From positions 1 through 64,000 of the forward strand of contig JAOTOM010002684.1 in assembly GCA_034440615.1 (NCBI GenBank): a DNA stretch of 64,000 bases. The letters run 5' to 3'. The stretch's first letter is position 1. Each line of letters begins with the position of its first letter. The notes below the pieces were generated by a model. The model saw only the letters and a program-made list of their open reading frames with translations, searched no databases and had not been told where the DNA came from. The stretch is from Ashinkailepas kermadecensis (taxonomy: Eukaryota > Arthropoda > Thecostraca > Neolepadidae). The translations under genes were made by a program, and so were the position numbers. Shown here piece by piece: positions 33,490 through 45,255 of this stretch.

Positions 33490-33858
33490 TGCTGCCGATC
33501 AGGTGACAGCAGCCACGCACGAGCTGTGCCGGGAGCTGGGGCAGCCGCGCACGAGCTGTACCCGGAGTCAGCCACGCATGAACTGTACCGGGAGCTGGGA
33601 CAGTCACACACGAGCTGTCTCGGGAGCTGGGGCAGCCACGCACGAGCAGTACCGGGAGCTGGGACAGCCACGCACGAGCTGTACCCTGAGCTGGGCATCC
33701 ACGCACGAGCTGTACCCGGAGTTGGGGCAGCAACGCATGAACTGTACTGGGAGCTGGGGAAGCTACGCACGAGCTGTACCCGGAGCTGGGACAGCCGCGC
33801 ACGAGCCGTACTTGGAGTTAGAGCAGCCACGCACAAGCTATACCGGGAGCTGGGTTCG
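33490..33858. repeat. About 32-bp minisatellite, 11 copies
   Basis: The unit is roughly GCCACGCACGAGCTGTACC followed by CGGAGCTGGGACA. Unit length varies by a base or two and the centre contains shortened copies. Confidence 0.93.
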
Positions 33859-35126
33859 GGTAGACCACGCTTTGTGGTCGGGTAGAATGTCCGACCAAGG
33901 CAATGGAGCTCAGCTCTGGGTTGAATGAATGACAAGACCATATTGGCGCCGATGGAGGTAGAAAAGCCAACAAAATATCATAATATTATGACATACACCG
34001 AAGCGCCGTCTTGCCAAGCATCGACAATATGTGCAATGTTTCAGGAGTATTACCAGGTCCGTTAGTAATAGAGGTAATAGAGAGGTAGGTAATAGAGAAG
34101 AGGGTCGCTGCACATGATCAGGCGACCAAAATGTCTACACAATGTCCGCTGCCCTCAATGACTCAATTACCTCAAAACCCACAACGTCAATACCAGAAAT
34201 AAACAATACAGGCGTGTTTTTTTCAGCTAAGAGGTTGAAGGCAAATATACCTGGGCACTGTCGCGGTAGTGGACGTTTCTGGCCAAAGGTTCATTCACGA
34301 GCTTTGGTCTACCGGATTGGATCGTCTAGCATTTTAGATCGTCTGGCATATCGGGCAGGTTCCCATATTTGATTCTACTCAAACAGTGACAATTTTCGGA
34401 GTATACTTTTTATGTTGGCTTAGCGCAAGTGTATTGATTATTAGCAATGCTTTCAATACTGAATAAAACCACACCCCTAACCTTCGATAAAATAATGCGC
34501 GATAAAGCAGGATAAATACTGCAAATCAAACGTGCAAAAAAACATACTAAAGTGTAAAGAACACTACCTGAGGGGTCTCCGGATACCGTTCGACTTTTTA
34601 GTTGAGGACATTGAACTTAGCACGCACTCGTAAAAAAATATTGACCAATTGCGCCTTGCCAACCATTGTCTCCTCCTTAATTTTGTCTCAATCCGTGAAC
34701 TCAGAACCTTGGGACTACACTGAAGCCAGATTCTTCCGCAGGTCACATGTCGCTAGGGTTAGTGGTCCGACAGAATGTGGATGTTGCTGGGAAAGTGAGA
34801 CCCATCGAACGTATCGTAGCACGCCACTGGCGGAATGGGGGACCAACCTGCTGGGGAACAGAGGCCCAGCCAGAGTGGCATGCTACTGGCGGAACGGAGA
34901 AGTATATTACTGTGGTCCGGCAACTGGCGAACCCTGCTTCTGGGCACCGGTTGAGGTCTGTGATCAAGCGATACGGGACGGTTGGTGGTCAGTTTGAGGC
35001 AGATGGGTGCCTGAAGCGATACGGGACTGCAGCCATTACCGATGTAACAGATGAAGGGTGCCTGTAGTGATACCGGGCTACGCCCATTACCGCTGTAACA
35101 TGAATAAACGTCACACAATGGGCATG
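33859..35126. other. No gene supported
   Basis: AT-rich to about 34700. A 106-codon ATG frame at 34747-35067 follows a possible acceptor (TTCTTCCGCAG ending near 34741) and precedes AATAAA near 35103. Its sequence contains internal echoes (CACTGGCGGAA/CTACTGGCGGAA, AAGCGATACGGGAC twice) and no recognised domain. I do not call it a gene. Confidence 0.4.
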
Positions 35127-35694
35127 TCAGAATGTCGGCTGTCTTAGCCAGAATATAGGCTGTCCTACCCAGAATCTAGACTGTCTTAGCCAGAATCTAG
35201 GCTGTCCTAGCTGGAATCTAGGCTGTCCTAGCCATAATCTAGGCTGTCCTAGACAGACTAGGCTATTCTAGACATAATATAGGCTATCCTAGACATAATC
35301 TAGGTTGTCTTGGCCAGAATCTAGGCCGTCCTAGTCAGAATCTAGGCTATCCTAGCCCGAATCCAGGCTGTCCTAGCCAGAATCTAGGCTGTCCTAGTCA
35401 GAATCTAGGCTATCCTAGCCAGAATCCAGGTTGTCCTAGCCAGAATCTAGGCTGTCCTAGTCAGAATCTAGGCTATCCTAGCCCGAATCCAGGCTATCCT
35501 AGCCAGAACCCAGGCTGTCCTAGCCAAAATCTAGGCTGTCCTAGTCAGAATCTAGGCTATTCTAGCCCGAATCCAGGCTGTCCTAGCCAGAATCTAGGCT
35601 ATCCTAGCCAGAATCTAGATTGTCTTGGCCAGAATCTAGGCTGTCCTAGTCAGAACCCAGGCTGTCCTAGTCAGAATCTAGCCTGTCCTATGGC
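35127..35694. repeat. 21-bp minisatellite, about 27 copies
   Basis: The unit is AGAATCTAGGCTGTCCTAGC plus C. Variants GTCC/ATCC, GCCAG/GTCAG/GCCCG and TCTAGG/CCCAGG are mixed. Local super-repeats of three units (GTC, ATC, GCC phases) recur between 35320 and 35600, suggesting a higher-order pattern. Confidence 0.95.
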
Positions 35695-35919
35695 CTTGCT
35701 TCTGTTGCAACTGAGCTACAGCCCGGAGCCAGATTTCACATCCACGAGCGACCTCGCACAAGGTGCCGCTGCAGCGGCCAGCTACATTGACGAAGGGGCC
35801 TGCACACAGCTGCAGCAGGTATGGGTATGCATGGTGTGAGGATTGGCATGACACACAGGCACGGACACAACTGGATGTAGCGTTCGGCAGGAAGTGTCCT
35901 CTGACTTTACAGCACAGTC
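35695..35919. other. No gene seen
   Basis: Unique sequence between two arrays. An 82-codon minus frame overlaps it without recognisable motifs. Confidence 0.5.
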
Positions 35920-35994
35920 GCAGCATAGCCGCTTCGCCTACTTCGCAGCATAGCCGCTTCGCCCACTTCGCAGCATAGCCGCTTCGCCCACTTG
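35920..35994. repeat. 25-bp repeat, 3 copies
   Basis: Three consecutive units of CGCAGCATAGCCGCTTCGCC plus YACTT. Confidence 0.95.
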
Positions 35995-36894
35995 TCGCGC
36001 CGTACGACTGCGGTCCGATGTTCGTGCTCGTGCATTACTGGCATGGGTTCAACGTCTTGCCCCCGCAGTGCCACGCATCGAAAACTCGGACGCAGTCTGC
36101 GCAGTCCGTGGGCAACCCGTGGACAATCTGTGCAGCAGCGGTCTGAAAACCGCATCGCGACTGGAACGATGTTGGTTTGATTGGAAGCGACGATGCTGGT
36201 TAGCGTGTACCCGCTCTAAGTCAGTCACCGAAGTTATACAGTCGCTCGTGTCATTGTGTCACCGGTGGCAGGCCCGTCCAGTACGTATTTGGAACTTAGC
36301 TCCTCCCCCTCCCCTTGGTAACTCTCGACAGATATGCTGGCTTTAGGCCCCCCCCTCTCCTTGATCCTGGACAGAGGTGTTGTGTGCAGGTACGCCTCAC
36401 TGACAGTCGTCTTTATTGAACATCCAAGTCTTACACGCATGTGTTCACTCAAGATATCTCTTCTCGAGAACAGATAGTCGAAGTCCGAACAGCCCTGTCC
36501 AACAGAAGTGCTGACTCAAGATTTCCCCTCCCGGAGAGATGACCTTCGTCCAAGCACCTGTCAGATGTGACATCTTCAGAGACGGCCTCCTTTCCCCACA
36601 TTATCACTAGTGCTTGAGTGGGCCTGCCTTGAACTGCGTCAGCACTGGTGGACATCACGTCATAAGCAGGTCTCGTCAGGCGAGCCGGACAACCAAGGCG
36701 AGCCGGTCCGGCCCGCCGCAGGGGGGGGGGTCATTTCCGAACGGGGTCAGCGCCGCCGGCCGGTGCGCCGGAACCTGCTGGACAGAGGTGCCTCTCAGCC
36801 TTCAGTACCAACCGACTCCTGGTGACGGGGCCGCGAGCTCAGTGCCCTGCTCCCGCCACCGGTACCGCGATCACAGACGTCAACCGGGAGATAA
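35995..36894. other. No gene seen; poly-G run
   Basis: Unique sequence of mixed composition. A 10-base G run lies at 36721-36730. Confidence 0.5.
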
Positions 36895-37085
36895 AGCCGC
36901 AGATGAAGACTGCAGATGGATACTACATATGGAGACTGCATATGGAGAATGCAGGTCGAAACCGGAGATGGACACTGAAGATCGAAACGAGCAATCGAGA
37001 CAGCAAATTAATACTGGAGATCGAGACCGGGGATCGCGAACGGTGATCGAAAGTGGATATCGAGGCCGGTGATCGAGACCGGAAA
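36895..37085. repeat. Degenerate 17-24-bp repeats
   Basis: Loose units of the type GGAGATGGACACTGAAGATC and GAGACCGGTGATCGA, purine-rich on the plus strand. Confidence 0.75.
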
Positions 37086-37167
37086 TTAGGGCTGTAGGCT
37101 CGAATGAACGTAAGCGAGTTCATTTGTTGGAAGACGCTGGCAAAGCTGGCACAGTCGTGCGCCAGTG

Positions 37168-37537
37168 TGCGTGCATCTGTACCAGGCGCGCCAGTTCGTG
37201 CCAGTGTTCACACATCTGTACCAGGCGCGCCAGTCCGTACAGTGTACACACATCTGTACCAGGCGCGCCAGTCCGTAGTGTGCACACATCCCGTACAGTG
37301 TGCACACATCTGTACCAGGCGCGCCAGTCCGTAGTGTGCACACATCCCGTACAGTGTACACACATCTACCGGGCGCGCCAGTCCGTACAGTGTACACACA
37401 TCTGTACCAGACGCGCCAGTCCGTACAGTGTGCACACATCTGTACCTGGCGCGCCAGTCCGTACAGTGTGCACACATCTGTACCAGACGCGCCAGTCCGT
37501 ACAGTGTGTACACATCTGCACCAGGCGCGCCAGTCCG
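37168..37537. repeat. 38-bp minisatellite, about 10 copies
   Basis: The unit contains ATCTGTACCAGGCGCGCCAG followed by TCCGTACAGTGTGCACAC. Nearly every unit has GGCGCGCC. Two units carry a partial duplication (GTAGTGTGCACACATCCC). Confidence 0.95.
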
Positions 37538-37740
37538 TCGCAGTTATCACGTGCGACGAGCGGCGGCGGGTGATCTGCGCCGATCTTGGCGCGGCGGACA
37601 CGCGCCGTACGTCACGACGCGTGCTGCGCGTTGGCGGACCATCAGAGCCGTGGTCGTCCCCGCAGTAGCTATCGACCCGACGAGCAGGGGGCGTGCTGAT
37701 AACAACTACCTCTGTCACATAGGGGCACTTAATGAGCACT
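37538..37740. other. No gene seen
   Basis: Short CpG-rich unique spacer. Confidence 0.5.
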
Positions 37741-38050
37741 GGCGCTGTCGCTCTGGACACGGGGCTGGTGCTGGATGCGGAGAGTGACGCTGTCGCTCTG
37801 GACACGGGGCTGGTGCTGGATACGGAGAGTGACGCTGTCGCTCTGGACACGGGGCTGGTGCTGGATACGGAGAGTGGCGCTGTCGCTCTGGACACGGGGC
37901 TGGTGCTGGATACGGAGAGTGGCGCTGTCGCTCTGGACACGGGGCTGGTGCTGGATACGGAGAGTGACGCTGTCGCTCTGGACACGGGGCTGGTGCTGGA
38001 TACGGAGAGTGACGCTGTCGCTCTGGACACGGGGCTGGTGCTGGCGCTTT
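37741..38050. repeat. 45-bp minisatellite, 7 copies
   Basis: The unit contains GGACACGGGGCTGGTGCTGG followed by ATACGGAGAGTGACGCTGTC. GTGACG/GTGGCG variants alternate. All frames are open because the unit is a multiple of three. Confidence 0.95.
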
Positions 38051-38055
38051 ACTAG

Positions 38056-38262
38056 ACACGGGAACTGGTGTTGACGCTGTACTGGACATGGAAGCTGGTG
38101 CTGAGGCTGTACTGGACATGGAAGCTGGTGCTGGAGCTGTGCTGGACATGGGAGCTGGTGCTGGAGTTGGCTGGACACGGGAGCTGGTGCTGGAGTTGGC
38201 TGGACACGGGGACTGGTGCTGGAGCTGTACTGGACACGGGAGCTGGTGCTGGAGCTGCACTG
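38056..38262. repeat. 30-bp minisatellite, 7 copies, related to the 45-bp array
   Basis: The unit contains CTGGACATGGAAGCTGGTGC followed by TGGAGCTGTA. The core GGACAYGG..GCTGGTGCTGGA is shared with the adjacent 45-bp array, so both probably arose from one ancestor. Confidence 0.93.
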
Positions 38263-38649
38263 GGCCTTTCCACGTTTCGGTGGTCTTGCACGTGGTCATT
38301 TAAAATTGCAGACGCAGTGTGTATTGTGTTTCGAAGAACGCACGTAAAACAATTTAAAATCAATATAGAAAACATTGGGAAAGAACATCTCGATTGTAGA
38401 AGACATTGGGAAAGAACATCTCGATACCGTGAACTCAAGTTTATGTTGCCATGTTGATCGTCGAAAAGGAGATCGACGACACCATGTTTCACATCCAAAA
38501 TGTGTGCGTGTGTGCGATGTGCACGGCTGCATCCAGTGGGCCGGCCTGTGCTGTGGACATCGATCTCCCCGGCCCAGGATACAGCCAGTCTCCCCTCCTC
38601 TCTCCCCCACTTGATCAGCCATGATCTGGGCCGCCGCTGCCGCCGTCGT
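38263..38649. other. No gene seen; short duplication
   Basis: AT-rich spacer with a 33-bp direct duplication containing GGGAAAGAACATCTCGAT, at 38375 and 38408. Confidence 0.7.
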
Positions 38650-39472
38650 CCCCGTCCTGAACACCTGCACAGCCATGCCATGGCGTGAGCTGTATGTCGC
38701 CGTCCTGAACACCTGATCAGCCATGCCATGGCGTGAGCTGTACGTTGCCGTCCTGAACACCTGATCAGCCATGCCATGGCGTGAGCTGTACATCGCCGTC
38801 CTGAACACCTGCGCAGCCATGCCATGGCGTGAGCTGTACGTCGCCGTCCTGAACACCTGCACAGCCATGCCATGGCGTGAGCTGTACGTCGCCGTCCTGA
38901 ACACCTGCGCAGCCATGACATGGCGTGAGCTGTACGTCGCCGTCCGGAACACCTGATCAGCCATGCCATGGCGTGAGCTGTACGTCGCCGTTCTGAACAC
39001 CTGTTCAGCCATGCCATGGCGTGAGCTGTACGTCGCCGTTCTGAACACCTGATCAGCCATGCCATGGCGTGAGCTGTACGTCGCCGTCCTGAACACCTGC
39101 TCAGCCATGCCATGGCGTGAGCTGTACGTCGCCGTCCTGAACACCTGCACAGCCATGCCATGGCGTGAGCTGTACGTCGCCGTCCTGAACACCTGCGCAG
39201 CCATGACATGGCGTGAGCTGTACGTCGCCGTCCTGAACACCTGCACAGCCATGCCATGGCGTGAGCTGTACGTCGCCGTCCTGAACACCTGCGCAGCCAT
39301 GACATGGCGTGAGCTGTACGTCGCCGTCCGGAACACCTGATCAGCCATGCCATGGCGTGAGCTGTACGTCGCGGTCCGGAACACCTGATCAGCCATGCCA
39401 TGGCGTGAGCTGTACGTCGCCGTTCTGAACACCTGTTCAGCCATGCCATGGCGTGAGCTGTATGTCGCCGGG
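38650..39472. repeat. 48-bp minisatellite, about 17 copies
   Basis: The unit contains CCATGCCATGGCGTGAGCTG followed by TACGTCGCCGTCCTGAACAC. A variable six-base position reads CTGATC, CTGCAC, CTGCGC, CTGTTC or CTGCTC. A block of several variants recurs (about 38790-38960 and 39110-39340), indicating duplication of multi-unit segments. Frames of 410 and 572 codons on the minus strand are artefacts of the array. Confidence 0.96.
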
Positions 39473-39896
39473 CCGGGTTGGTAGGGCCTGGGCACGCCAT
39501 TGGCGATGCATTCGAGGCATGGAGGCACGGGGAGATAGCAGGTGTCGTGGAAGTGGGATGATGTAGTGAAGACAAACTAAGCGGATGGAGGTGAAGGGCA
39601 GGGATAAGTTTGCCTGGTGGTTGTTGCTTTCGGTGTATAATGGGGTGACGTAGATTTATTGCTGAAAGGGGAGAGAAGAGATGTGGCTGAACTACACATA
39701 AATGCACTACTTCCACACGGGTCCAGCCGTAGCATAGCCTACCATGCAAATGTGCCCAGCATTTCCACATATATTTGTGTTCCGCACGTTTTTCAACTCC
39801 CTGCTCCAGTTGTTCCCGATTTCTACATCCAGTTGCTGATCGAATATGCCAGGCCAGCTATTATTTTACAGACTGGCTTCACCATTATAGTTTAGC
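39473..39896. other. No gene seen
   Basis: Unique sequence between two arrays. Confidence 0.55.
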
Positions 39897-40258
39897 ATCC
39901 ACCAGACCAGACCAGACCGGACCAGACCAGACCAGACCAGACCAGACCAGACCGGACCGGACCGGACCAGACCAGACCAGACCAGACCAGACCGGACCAG
40001 ACCAGACCAGACCAGACCAGACCGGACCGGACCGGACCGGACCAGACCAGACCAGACCAGACCAGACCAGACCAGACCAGACCAGACCAGACCAGACCAG
40101 ACCAGACCAGACCGGACCGGACCGGACCGGACCAGACCAGACCGGACCGGACCGGACCGGACCGGACCAGACCAGACCAGACCAGACCGGACCGGACCAG
40201 ACCAGACCAGACCGGACCGGACCACACGGGACCAAACCGGACCGGACGGGACCGGACC
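39897..40258. repeat. (ACCAG/ACCGG)n pentanucleotide repeat
   Basis: About 70 units of ACCRG. ACCAG and ACCGG form runs that are themselves patterned. The right end becomes imperfect (CACACGGG). Confidence 0.97.
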
Positions 40259-40321
40259 GCCGAGTCGATGCTCCGATACACGTGTCCAAGGAGACATCGC
40301 TGGGTCAGCTCAGGTCAATGG

Positions 40322-40705
40322 CGCCTCGGTCTGATCCCAGTCCGATCCCGGTCTGATCCCAGTCTGATCCCAGTCTGATCCCGGTCTGATCGTCGTCTGA
40401 TCCCGGTCTGATCCCAGTCTGATCCCGATATGATCCCATTATGATCCAGATTCGATCCCAATATGTGATCCAAGTCTGATCCCGGTCTTATCCATGTATG
40501 ATCCCGGTTTGATCCCAGTCTGATCCCAGTCTGGTCCCGGTTTGATCTCGGTCTGATCCCAGTCCGATCCCAGTCTGATCCCGGTCCGGTCCCGGTCTGA
40601 TCCCAGTCCGATCTCAGTCTGATCCCGGTCTGATCCAGGTCTGATCCCGGTCTGATCCATGTCTGGTCCCAGTCTGACCCCAGTCTGACCTCGGTTGGAG
40701 CCCGG
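40322..40705. repeat. 11-bp minisatellite, about 34 copies
   Basis: The unit TGATCCCRGTC has A or G at the variable position and occasional TGATCCATGTC units. Confidence 0.96.
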
Positions 40706-41211
40706 TCAAACTCTGGCAGCGGCGGCAGCGTCACAGCTCCACTATGGAGTGAAAGACATGCGTCCGAGAGCCACTCTCTCGGAAATCCAATGTCTCGTCT
40801 GTGAACAGCTCGCCTTGAAACCAAACCTTCTGGTCCAGATGCTAATGCTCGCGGAACCGACTACTGACCTAGTTGTATACTGTACATGCACATGCCTGCT
40901 TACGAGGTGTATAAGAAAACGATCTGATTTGTCTGGTCCTTCCCTTTTTATTGAGGAAGAGCATCTCTTCCATTCAATTGCTGTCATTGTCATGAAAGCT
41001 TGGCATGTGGCAGTTTGTATCATGGATTCACCCATTAGATACATTGTTACCTAGTTGTGCCTAGTGGGTGGTGTCCTAGACAGCTTCAATTGACACCCGA
41101 TTTCCCGCTCAGCATGATTTGTTTTGCTATCCAGTGTGGCGAACACATGGCGCAATGCGAATGCACCGACGAAAGTACGATATGGTGTTGAAATTGTCTG
41201 CACATGTAATA

Positions 41212-41249
<38 letters not shown>

Positions 41250-42219
41250 TAGATATAATATGTATTTGTGCATGTATGCGGCCTGTATATTTATGGAAAA
41301 CAATGGAAATAATAAAACATTTCATTTTATTTTCAAACGTTTCGTCACTGAACAGCGGCATAGTGATGGACATAAAGGAAGCTTAAACAAGGCTAATGCT
41401 ACATAACACCACTGAATATACGCGACGCAGCAAGTAAATAGTTAACAGTAGTATTATACAACGATGTAGCGAACAACTATACAACACGATGCAACACTAA
41501 TAAATAACGCCACAAACGCCCTGCTCAGCACATTGGCATTTTAAGATACCAAGAGCATACTGTAACACTGCATCTCAGAAGCTGACAGTGGCCGAAAAAC
41601 GACCAGAAATTGCCAATTCCGCTTCAGAGTACCGAAATCATTTATCATTTTGAAAGTTTATTGAAGTGCGTGAGTACGGATCAAGATGCAAATTACAGAA
41701 ATAAATTGGATTAATAATGACAACACAGAATTGGTACCCAAACTTGAACCCCAAGAAACCTTATTGTATTCCAAATGTATGCAGACTATTCTCATGTAGT
41801 TTGGAAACTGGTGATTTTTGCACGTATGTATGACCGCTGAAATAATCACATTATTTCGGAGAATCAAAACCAGCACGAGCACACAACAATCACCAAAGAT
41901 GAGGCACGGACGCAAGGCCACGGACAATCATTCAGACTGATTCACTGATTGTGTTGGAAGTTACTCGCATGTCCTGAGCGGGAGTCTCTCGGTGATGTGG
42001 CGTCTTATGGGCCGCAGTCCCGTGAAAATCCCTTCCTTCGAAAGCCACTTGAAACAACAACGTTCGGTCATCGGCTGTCCGCTAGCGCACGTGACTTGTT
42101 TTACTCGCTGGGTAGCGACTGCTGTCAAAACAATGCATGTGCTCCATCTTCCACAGCATGGTAGCAGCACATTTGACTCGGCATTGAACTCGACGCAGCG
42201 CGAGCGTGTTTTGAACTGA
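40706..42219. other. No gene supported; (AT)n tract
   Basis: Mostly AT-rich unique DNA. An (AT)n microsatellite lies at 41215-41247. Frames of 95-119 codons have no recognisable domain. Confidence 0.5.
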
Positions 42220-42555
42220 TGCTGATGCAGTGGCGTAACCGGGGAGGGGGGGGGGGGACGAAGGGGACAGCCGACCCTCCCCACTCCCTAGGAGGGGCTC
42301 AGAGTTGACAGCGGACCTCAGACCGATAAAGAAGCCCCCGAGCTACGGATGCCATCCGAGCCGAAGCGGAGGGCTCCCGGTGCTACGTAAAGGGCCTCAA
42401 GTCCATTGAGGAGCCCCGGGCTGTTAAAAAGCAGTGGCGTTTCCAAGGGGTGAAGGGGCACCCGCCCCCCTTTGCGAGTCCGATGGACCCTGCAGGCGAC
42501 AGCCCTATGGGGCAGCCCTAACCGGGAGAAAATCAAAGCGCATCTTACAGCTTGT

Positions 42556-43860
42556 GTAGAAAGGGCCCTTGAGACCTGAAGACGTCCACCCTTAGGGCTG
42601 ACAAGGGTCGTGAAGACAAGAGAGGGCCCGCCAGAGATTTGGAATGTCCATGCCAGCTGGAAAGAGTAGTCTCGGCTGGAATAGGCCCCTGACAGCTGGG
42701 GAATAAACAGGTACCTGTGGGCCAGAGAGGGCTGGAATGATCTTGGGGTTTCAAAGGGCCCCTGAGGGATGAACAGGGACCCAAGGAGCTTAAGAGAACA
42801 AGAGAGGGCCCATCTCAGAGCTGAAATGCTCCCGAGATCAGAGCTAGACAGGGCTATCGAGGATCGTGATGGACCCTAAAAGCATGAGATGGCCCTGAGG
42901 GATGAAGAGGATCTCTGAGAGTCAGAGAGTACTTGGCTGTTATTCTGCTGAGGCTGAGAGCGGCCCCTAATGGACGAACAATATCCCCTGATAAAAAAAA
43001 ATATGTTGGCTGACGACTGCTGTGAACAATATTGAGCATCAGCCGCAGAGCTAGAATGTTCTTCAAACAACAAGAGCTGTCGATAACTGGGAAGGGACCC
43101 TAGCAGATTGAAAGAACCCTTGAGGGCTAACAAAACCCTGAGGGTTGAGGAAAGTATCTAAGGCTAACGATGGTTGTGAGGAATACTGAGGACCCGCATC
43201 AGATCTAGAAAGTCCTTGAAGCGAGAAAGACTGTCAAGGACTGGGAAGGGCCCCTAACAGCTGGACAGGGCCCCGACGATTGGAAATGGTCACTGAGCGC
43301 TAGAGAGAACTGGGCCGGGGTCCGCAAGAGGTTTGGAAATGGTCCGCATGAGAAGAGCAGGTCCCCTGAGATCCAAAGAGAGTCCCTAAAGGCTATCGAT
43401 GGTTGTGAGGAATGCTGAGAGCCAGTGTCAGACCTAGACTGTCCTTGATATTCCGAAAGGCTGTCGAGGACTGCTCTTGAGGTAGAGCGGACCGGACTGT
43501 GATACTCCTGAGGCTTGGGAGGAACACTGAGGGATGAACAGAGCCAACTAAGAGGTAAAGAAAGCACCAAGAATTGGTGATGTTTGAACTTGTGAATTTG
43601 AAATTGTTAGGTCTGTCTCGGAGCTGCAGGATACCCCTGACAGGTTTGTCGAGAACTGAGCCCATGCAAAGTCAGGGCTCCTGACAGATGAATAGGTCCC
43701 ATAAGAGCCAGAGATGACTGGACTTGGGCGTATCTGAGCTTTGGGATGAGCATCTGAGATATCAGTGCCTCCGGAGAGCTAAGAGAGTCCTTGAGAACTG
43801 GCGATGGGTGCGAGGAATACTGAGGGCCAGCCTTACAGGCAAGGTATCCTTGGGAGCCAT
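42556..43860. repeat. Degenerate repeats inside the hAT-like element
   Basis: Diverged units of about 40-45 bp are built on AGGGCCCCTGAGG and GGATGAACAG. A larger motif with TGAGGAATACTGAG followed by AAGGACTGGGAA recurs near 43014, 43165, 43403 and 43805. The period of the larger unit is irregular. Confidence 0.75.
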
Positions 43861-44123
43861 AAATGCTGCGAAGGACTGGGAACATCAACCACCGCTATCT
43901 CTGCGGCGGTGGGCAGGCTCTGTTGGGCGGCTTATTTGATGGCTGCCCAAACGGCTTATTTGATGATATTATAGGTTATAATAGGCTTTCTTTTGTTTGT
44001 TTTTTTTTCTCGTCGGCAGCGCAACTGTTCATTTTTCTGGTCTACTGGATTGTTGGACCTCGATCGCAGGTCTCGCATTAGCCACGCCAGCGCGAAGTGC
44101 CTTGTTTTCTGAGGTATTTAACC

Positions 44124-44128
<5 letters not shown>

Positions 44129-44212
<84 letters not shown>

Positions 44213-44265
44213 ATATATATATATTCTATATATATATATATATATATATTATTATATATATTTGC
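44129..44265. repeat. (TA)n microsatellite
   Basis: About 130 bp of TA with rare interruptions (TTATAT, TTCTAT, TTATTA), inside the hAT-like element. Confidence 0.97.
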
Positions 44266-44374
44266 TTATTTATATGTGGGACCTTTGTAAATATAGTGGC
44301 GGAATTCCGAGGAGTTTCGAGGCTCTCTGCAGATGTCCGCCCCTCCCACCACTGGCTATGCCGCTGTGCTGATG

Positions 44375-45255
44375 TACAGTGGCTTGTCATGCACATCTAT
44401 GTCACGGACAAGCTCCGTGTCCCCTTGTGGTCGATTCCTCCCTCTGCACCAGGCGGCTGTTGACATTGACATGGCCGTTTCCAGTTGTGTTCCAGCACCT
44501 GCTGGTGACGTTTGTGTCCAGAGTGTATCCGCCCCCCCCCCCCCCCACTTCCGGCGGCCGTGCGCCCCGGTGTGACTCGGGTTACCTGGGGCCTGGCCGG
44601 CGGCTGCAGGGTGCGAACCGCACGTCCATCACGCCAGGCGTTGACACGGAGAAGTGGTGCCGCATTTCTGCCAACAGTTCCGCAATTCAGCCCAGTACCG
44701 CGCGTCGATTTCTAAGTTTGTGGCGAGTGCCCCCCCAGTGGGCGAGACTCTGTTGCTGGATCGCCGGATTCTGGTCTGAACGTTTGCAGCCGTCACGTGC
44801 CGCTCGCACCGCTGCATTTGTTGGCTGGTGGGCTGCCTGGTAAGGTCAAGGTGAAGCACCTGTAGGCCATGTAGTTGTCAAGTGCCAACGTTCAGCAGGC
44901 GAGGAATGACATAGCTCTGTCTCAGTAGGCGCCGGCATGCCCCGAATTCAACACAGGCAAGGCGACGCTGAGCTCTTTCAATAAATTTATCAACAAAAGA
45001 AGCTGGAGACACCGGGACAAAGCTCACGTCCAGGCCTCCGACTTTATTCAGGGCAGTGTTAGCGAGCCGTGACAGCATTCGATTGATGATAGCCTTGCTC
45101 GGCCGGGCACGCCTGGCAGCTGCCTTACCCGAGGTCGGGTCGTCCCGCCCCACGGCTTGCTGGGTCACTGCCCGACGTACCTGGGACCTGGGAGTTGGAC
45201 ACCTAGGACCGTGCCTGGATACCTGGGGCATCGCTCCGGGAGGGTCTACTTCGAT
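44375..45255. other. No gene supported; poly-C run and an unclassified minus frame
   Basis: A 15-base C run lies at 44532-44546. A minus-strand frame of 138 codons (45294 down to 44878) has non-repetitive sequence, including NKVGGLDVSFVPVSPASFVD, without recognised homology. It lacks splice evidence and its start lies in the next array. Confidence 0.35.

Larger units (their letters stand above)
42228..44366. mobile_element. hAT-like element, 2.1 kb, with 8-bp target duplication
   Basis: The left end reads CAGTGGCGTAACC and the right end, reverse-complemented, CAGCGGCATAGCC (10 of 13 identical, all differences transitions). An exact duplication, TGCTGATG, flanks it at 42220-42227 and 44367-44374. 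The end style (CAGTGGCGTARCC followed by G-rich sequence) matches hAT-derived MITEs. The interior codes for no transposase. It holds a poly-G tract near the left end, a second CAGTGGCGT-type terminus at 42432, about 1.3 kb of diverged repeats, then a (TA)n tract. Confidence 0.8.

Noticed and set aside
38052..39770. 572- and 410-codon minus frames
   Set aside because: They run through the 48-bp array and beyond it in low-complexity sequence. The unit length is a multiple of three.
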